In this document: piece by piece, positions 7,467 through 10,055 of the stretch | Numbering within the stretch: the stretch's first letter is position 1 | How the letters are laid out: every line of letters starts with the position of its first letter | Assembly: GCA_036563645.1 (NCBI GenBank) | Contig: DATCMA010000001.1 | Span: forward strand, 1-10,055 | Direction of reading: 5' to 3' | Length of the DNA: 10,055 bases | DNA from: DATCMA01 sp036563645 | GTDB taxonomy: Bacteria; Actinomycetota; Actinomycetes; Mycobacteriales; Micromonosporaceae | Notes under the pieces: generated by a model | What the model was told of the DNA's origin: nothing | Seen by the model: the letters and a program-made list of their open reading frames with translations, nothing else | Database searches by the model: none | Position numbers and translations under genes: made by a program

Positions 7467-7472
7467 GGTGGC

Positions 7473-8072
7473 GTGAGCGGTAACACGATGGAGAGCAGCC
7501 TGAGGGTCCGCAAGTACTGGCTGACCGTCGATGAGACCTGGCTGGTCGCCGGGCGCGACGACGGCGCCGGGCCCCTCCGCAAGGTCGCGGCGTGCGCGAT
7601 CGTCGAGAACCCGCTTGCCGGCCAGGGGTACGTCGAGGATCTCACCCCGCTCGTCACGGGTTCCCGCGTGTTGGGCCACGAGTTGGGCCGCCGGGCCGGC
7701 GCTCTGCTCGGCTCGCCGGTCGAGAGCTACGGCAAGGCAGCCATCGTTGGGATCGCCGGAGAGCAAGAGCACGCCAACGCCTGCCTGACCTCGGTCTTCG
7801 GCGATGCCCTGCGTGAGGCCATCGGCGGGGGCGAGGCGTGGATCAGTTCCACCACCAAGGTCGGCGGGCCGGGCACCGCGATCGACGTTCCGCTCGCGTT
7901 CAAGGACGAGCTTTGGGTGCGCAGCCACTACGACGCGATGGAGGTGCGGGTTCCCGACGCGCCGCTGCCCACCGAGATCGTGGTCATCGTCGTCGTCGCC
8001 AATCGCGGCCGGATCAACGCCCGGCTCGGTGGGATGACCAGGGCGGAAGCGCTCGCCCGGCAGTCGACCTGA
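7473..8072 (+). CDS. DUF1185 / AA_synth (amino acid synthesis) family protein
   Basis: Belongs to the family named 'amino acid synthesis' in Pfam (formerly DUF1185), for which I know no established reaction. The 199 aa length is typical. Family signatures are the opening IRK-like strand RVRKYWLTVDET, ENPLAGQGYVEDLTPL (residues 45-60), SPVESYGKAAIVGIAGE (81-97), the GEQEHA segment, GGPGTAIDVPLAFKD (131-145) and RSHYDAMEVRVPDAP (150-164). The conserved Glu, His, Lys and Asp in these motifs look like an active site rather than a purely structural protein. It lies 16 bases after the molybdenum hydroxylase gene and 29 bases before an enamidase-like gene. That points to a catabolic step on a ring-derived amide or keto acid (inference). 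The family name should not be taken as evidence for amino acid biosynthesis here. Confidence 0.85.
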   Translation: MSGNTMESSLRVRKYWLTVDETWLVAGRDDGAGPLRKVAACAIVENPLAGQGYVEDLTPLVTGSRVLGHELGRRAGALLGSPVESYGKAAIVGIAGEQEHANACLTSVFGDALREAIGGGEAWISSTTKVGGPGTAIDVPLAFKDELWVRSHYDAMEVRVPDAPLPTEIVVIVVVANRGRINARLGGMTRAEALARQST

Positions 8073-8101
8073 CCGGGGCCCGGCTGGAACAGGAGCAGGC
8101 C

Positions 8102-9292
8102 GTGACGCTCGCCATCATCAACATTGGAACTCTCCTCTCCGGCGAGATCGACCGGCCGGTTATCGACGGCGTCGATACGGTCGTCTGCACCGACGGCGTC
8201 ATCTCGCACATCGGCACGGCCGACGACCTGCGTGCCGAGGTCGCGTCGGCGGCCACGGTACTCGACGCGCAGGGGACGGTCGTGGCACCCGGGCTGATCG
8301 ACTCCCACTGCCATGTCGTCCTCGGCGACTACACCCCGCGCCAGAAGACGGTCGACTTCCTGGAGAGCTACGTCCACGGCGGGATCACCGGCGTCGTCTC
8401 GCCCAGCGAGGTGCATGCCCCAGGGCGCCCGCACGACCGGCTCGCGGTGAAGGCGCTAGCCATCGCGGCGCGTGCCTGCTTCCAGCACTTCCGCCCAGCG
8501 GGGATGAAGGTGCATGCCGGCTGCGTGATCCTCGAGCCGGATCTTGTGGAGGAGGACTTCCGCGACCTGCAGGCGGCTGGGGTGCGGCTGGCGAAGTTCG
8601 GCTTCGGTGCCTACGCCGACCCGATCGAAGGGGAGCCGCAGGTCCGCTGGGCCAAGCAGTACGGCATGGTGGTGATGTCGCACTGCGGTGGGGCCAGCAT
8701 CCCCGGCTCCAAGCCGATCCTGGCGCGGGAACTCTTGCACCTGCGACCCCACGTGCTTGGGCATGTGAACGGCGGGCCGACCGCACTGCCGGATGACGAT
8801 GTGGATCGGCTGATCCACGAGAGCGACATGGCGCTGCAGATCGTGCAGGCGGGGAACCTCCGCGCGACGCTGCGGATCGTGCGGCTTGCGGTCGAAACCG
8901 GCAACCTGCGGCGGCTCGTGATCGGCTCCGACACCCCGACCGGCACCGGGGTGATGCCGCTGGCCGTGCTCAAGACCATCGCCGAGGTGGCCAGCCTGGC
9001 GAACCTGCCGCCGGCCACGGCCTGGGCCTGCGCCACTGGCAACAACGCGCGCGTCTACAGGCTCGACCACGGGATGGTCCGGCCGGGTGCCCCGGCGGAT
9101 CTGGTGGTCCTCGACACACCGTGGGGTTCGCAGGGGCGCGACGCGCTGGACGCGCTCGCCATCGGGGATATCCCGGGGATCTCCGCCGTGGTCATCGACG
9201 GAGAGATCCGGGTTCTGCGCAGCCGGAACACCCCGCCCGCGGTGCGCCCGGCGCAGGTGGTCCGTCTCGCGGCCTCGGTGACCGGCGGCTAG
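8102..9292 (+). CDS. Amidohydrolase-superfamily protein, enamidase-like
   Basis: Binuclear-metal hydrolase resembling the enamidase of Eubacterium barkeri nicotinate fermentation, which opens 6-oxo-tetrahydronicotinate to 2-formylglutarate and ammonia. The match as I recall that protein is extensive: GDYTPRQKT (75-83), PGRPHD with KALAIA, RPAGMKVHAGCVILE (131-145), HVNGGPTA (221-228), GSDTPTGTG (275-283) and the C-terminal DIPGISAVVIDGE and SRNTPPA. Metal and catalytic candidates are H69 and H71 in SHCH, K165, H194, H221 and D277. The flanking strands (residues 1-60 and about 325-375) form the usual beta-sandwich, with PGAPADLVVLDTP. The 396 aa length fits. The start is GTG 8102, with AGGAG at 8091-8095. 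The gene ends in tandem TAG stops. Where the enamidase has a bridging glutamate, this protein seems to have lysine K165. Cyclic enamide or imide hydrolysis is likely; the substrate is unknown. Confidence 0.88.
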   Translation: MTLAIINIGTLLSGEIDRPVIDGVDTVVCTDGVISHIGTADDLRAEVASAATVLDAQGTVVAPGLIDSHCHVVLGDYTPRQKTVDFLESYVHGGITGVVSPSEVHAPGRPHDRLAVKALAIAARACFQHFRPAGMKVHAGCVILEPDLVEEDFRDLQAAGVRLAKFGFGAYADPIEGEPQVRWAKQYGMVVMSHCGGASIPGSKPILARELLHLRPHVLGHVNGGPTALPDDDVDRLIHESDMALQIVQAGNLRATLRIVRLAVETGNLRRLVIGSDTPTGTGVMPLAVLKTIAEVASLANLPPATAWACATGNNARVYRLDHGMVRPGAPADLVVLDTPWGSQGRDALDALAIGDIPGISAVVIDGEIRVLRSRNTPPAVRPAQVVRLAASVTGG

Positions 9293-9353
9293 TAGCGCGA
9301 TGGGGGTGGGCGGTTCGTGACACTGCTCGCCCCGATCGCCGTGGAGGGAACAG

Positions 9354-10055
9354 ATGTCGAACGATGCCCCGGTGCTCCTCGAAGTGGATGGCCCGATCGC
9401 TACGATTCGGCTCAATCGTCCGGACGAAGGGAACCGGCTGACTACGCCGGTGTTCACCCTGCTCGCCCGGTACCTGGACGACCTCGCACGCGACGGAGCG
9501 ATCCGGGTGCTGTGCCTCACCGCAGCCGGGCCGGACTTCAGCCTCGGCCGCCGTGGCACCACGACCGAGCCGCTGGCGAGCGCCTTCCATGAGGAGTTCA
9601 GGCTCGTCCAGGCGTGCAATGAGGTACTTGTGGCCTTCCCCGGCATCTCCCTCGCGCTCGTGCGGGGGCGTGCGGTCCGCGCCGGGTGCAGCCTTGCCTG
9701 CCGCTGCGATGTCGTGCTGGCGGCCGACGATGCCCGCTTCAGCTTCCCGGAGATCCCGCAGGGCGTCGCGCCGACCATCGTGCTCTCGTACTTCGGCAAG
9801 AAGCTCCCGGCCAAGCCCCTGCTCCATATGCTGCTGACCGGCCGCGAAATCGATCCCGAGGAGGCGCAGCGGATCGGGCTGGTGAGCGAGGTGGTCCCGG
9901 CCGAGCAGTTCGACGCCCGGGGCCGTGAACTGGCCCGGCAGTTCGCGGGGCTCGACGCGAACGTCGTCCGCCTCTGCAAGGAGTTCCTTGGCCGCCTCGA
10001 CCGTCTGACCGTGGACGACGCGGCGGCGTACGGCATCGCGCGCCTCGCGATCGCG
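9354..10055 (+). CDS. Enoyl-CoA hydratase/isomerase (crotonase) family protein, C-terminus cut by window edge
   Basis: Crotonase-fold enzyme that would act on a CoA thioester formed late in the pathway. The 234 residues present begin with a typical LLEVDGPIATIRLNRPDEGN strand pair. They include the first oxyanion-hole region at about 60-67 (PDFSLGR), the second at about 104-112 (GRAVRAGCS), the PEIPQG segment with E133, and LLTGREIDPEEAQRIGLVSEVVP (160-182). Counting against classical hydratases, E133 matches the first catalytic glutamate, but the second is replaced by H158. That makes a simple 2-enoyl-CoA hydratase less certain and leaves room for an isomerase, hydrolase or ring-opening member. 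A GGAGG at 9343-9347 lies 6 bases before the ATG. The frame stays open to the last base of the window, so about 20-30 residues are probably missing. It lies 61 bases after the enamidase-like gene. Confidence 0.88.
   Translation, partial: MSNDAPVLLEVDGPIATIRLNRPDEGNRLTTPVFTLLARYLDDLARDGAIRVLCLTAAGPDFSLGRRGTTTEPLASAFHEEFRLVQACNEVLVAFPGISLALVRGRAVRAGCSLACRCDVVLAADDARFSFPEIPQGVAPTIVLSYFGKKLPAKPLLHMLLTGREIDPEEAQRIGLVSEVVPAEQFDARGRELARQFAGLDANVVRLCKEFLGRLDRLTVDDAAAYGIARLAIA

Noticed and set aside
565..10036. Long open frames on the minus strand (for example 565-2253, 2263-4422, 6476-7657, 8456-10036).
   Set aside because: They lie opposite well-supported + strand genes, are rich in Arg, Pro, His and Gly with no recognisable domains, and are expected shadows in high-GC sequence.

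Overview
The window is high-GC DNA (visibly about two thirds G+C, with strong G/C preference at third codon positions and frequent GTG starts). Ten genes lie on the + strand, tightly packed with clear purine-rich ribosome binding sites. The gene content (GntR/FCD regulator, Rieske dioxygenase, form II CoxL-like molybdenum hydroxylase, amidohydrolase) and composition suit a high-GC soil or thermophilic bacterium, such as an actinobacterium or a member of the Chloroflexota (Thermomicrobia). The sequence alone does not settle this. No RNA genes, mobile elements, CRISPR arrays or long repeats were seen. No gap between genes exceeds about 130 bases.

Layout. (1) 26-730: a GntR-family FCD-type regulator, the likely local controller. 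(2) 856-5117: an aromatic dihydroxylation module. It holds a NahE/PhdJ-like hydratase-aldolase, a Rieske dioxygenase alpha subunit, its beta subunit, an 81-residue cysteine-free protein of unknown function, and a BphB-like cis-dihydrodiol dehydrogenase. (3) 5114-9292: a molybdenum hydroxylase large subunit (form II CoxL type, with no FAD or 2Fe-2S subunit nearby), a DUF1185/AA_synth protein, and an amidohydrolase closely resembling the enamidase of nicotinate fermentation. (4) 9354-window end: an enoyl-CoA hydratase/isomerase cut by the window edge.

How they may work together. Genes 2 to 5 give ring dihydroxylation, re-aromatisation to a catechol and, after an extradiol cleavage whose enzyme is not in the window, removal of pyruvate to leave an aldehyde. 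Genes 6 to 9 give hydroxylation next to a ring nitrogen or oxidation of an aldehyde, hydrolysis of a cyclic enamide, and a CoA-dependent step. The two modules are joined by a 4-base start/stop overlap (GTGA at 5114-5117), so they are probably co-transcribed. The combination suggests catabolism of a fused N-heteroaromatic compound by a route like the 5,6-dihydroxy pathway of quinoline. That substrate is inference, not shown by the sequence. Missing parts (ring-cleavage dioxygenase, ferredoxin and reductase, molybdenum-enzyme partner subunits) must lie outside the window or be borrowed.
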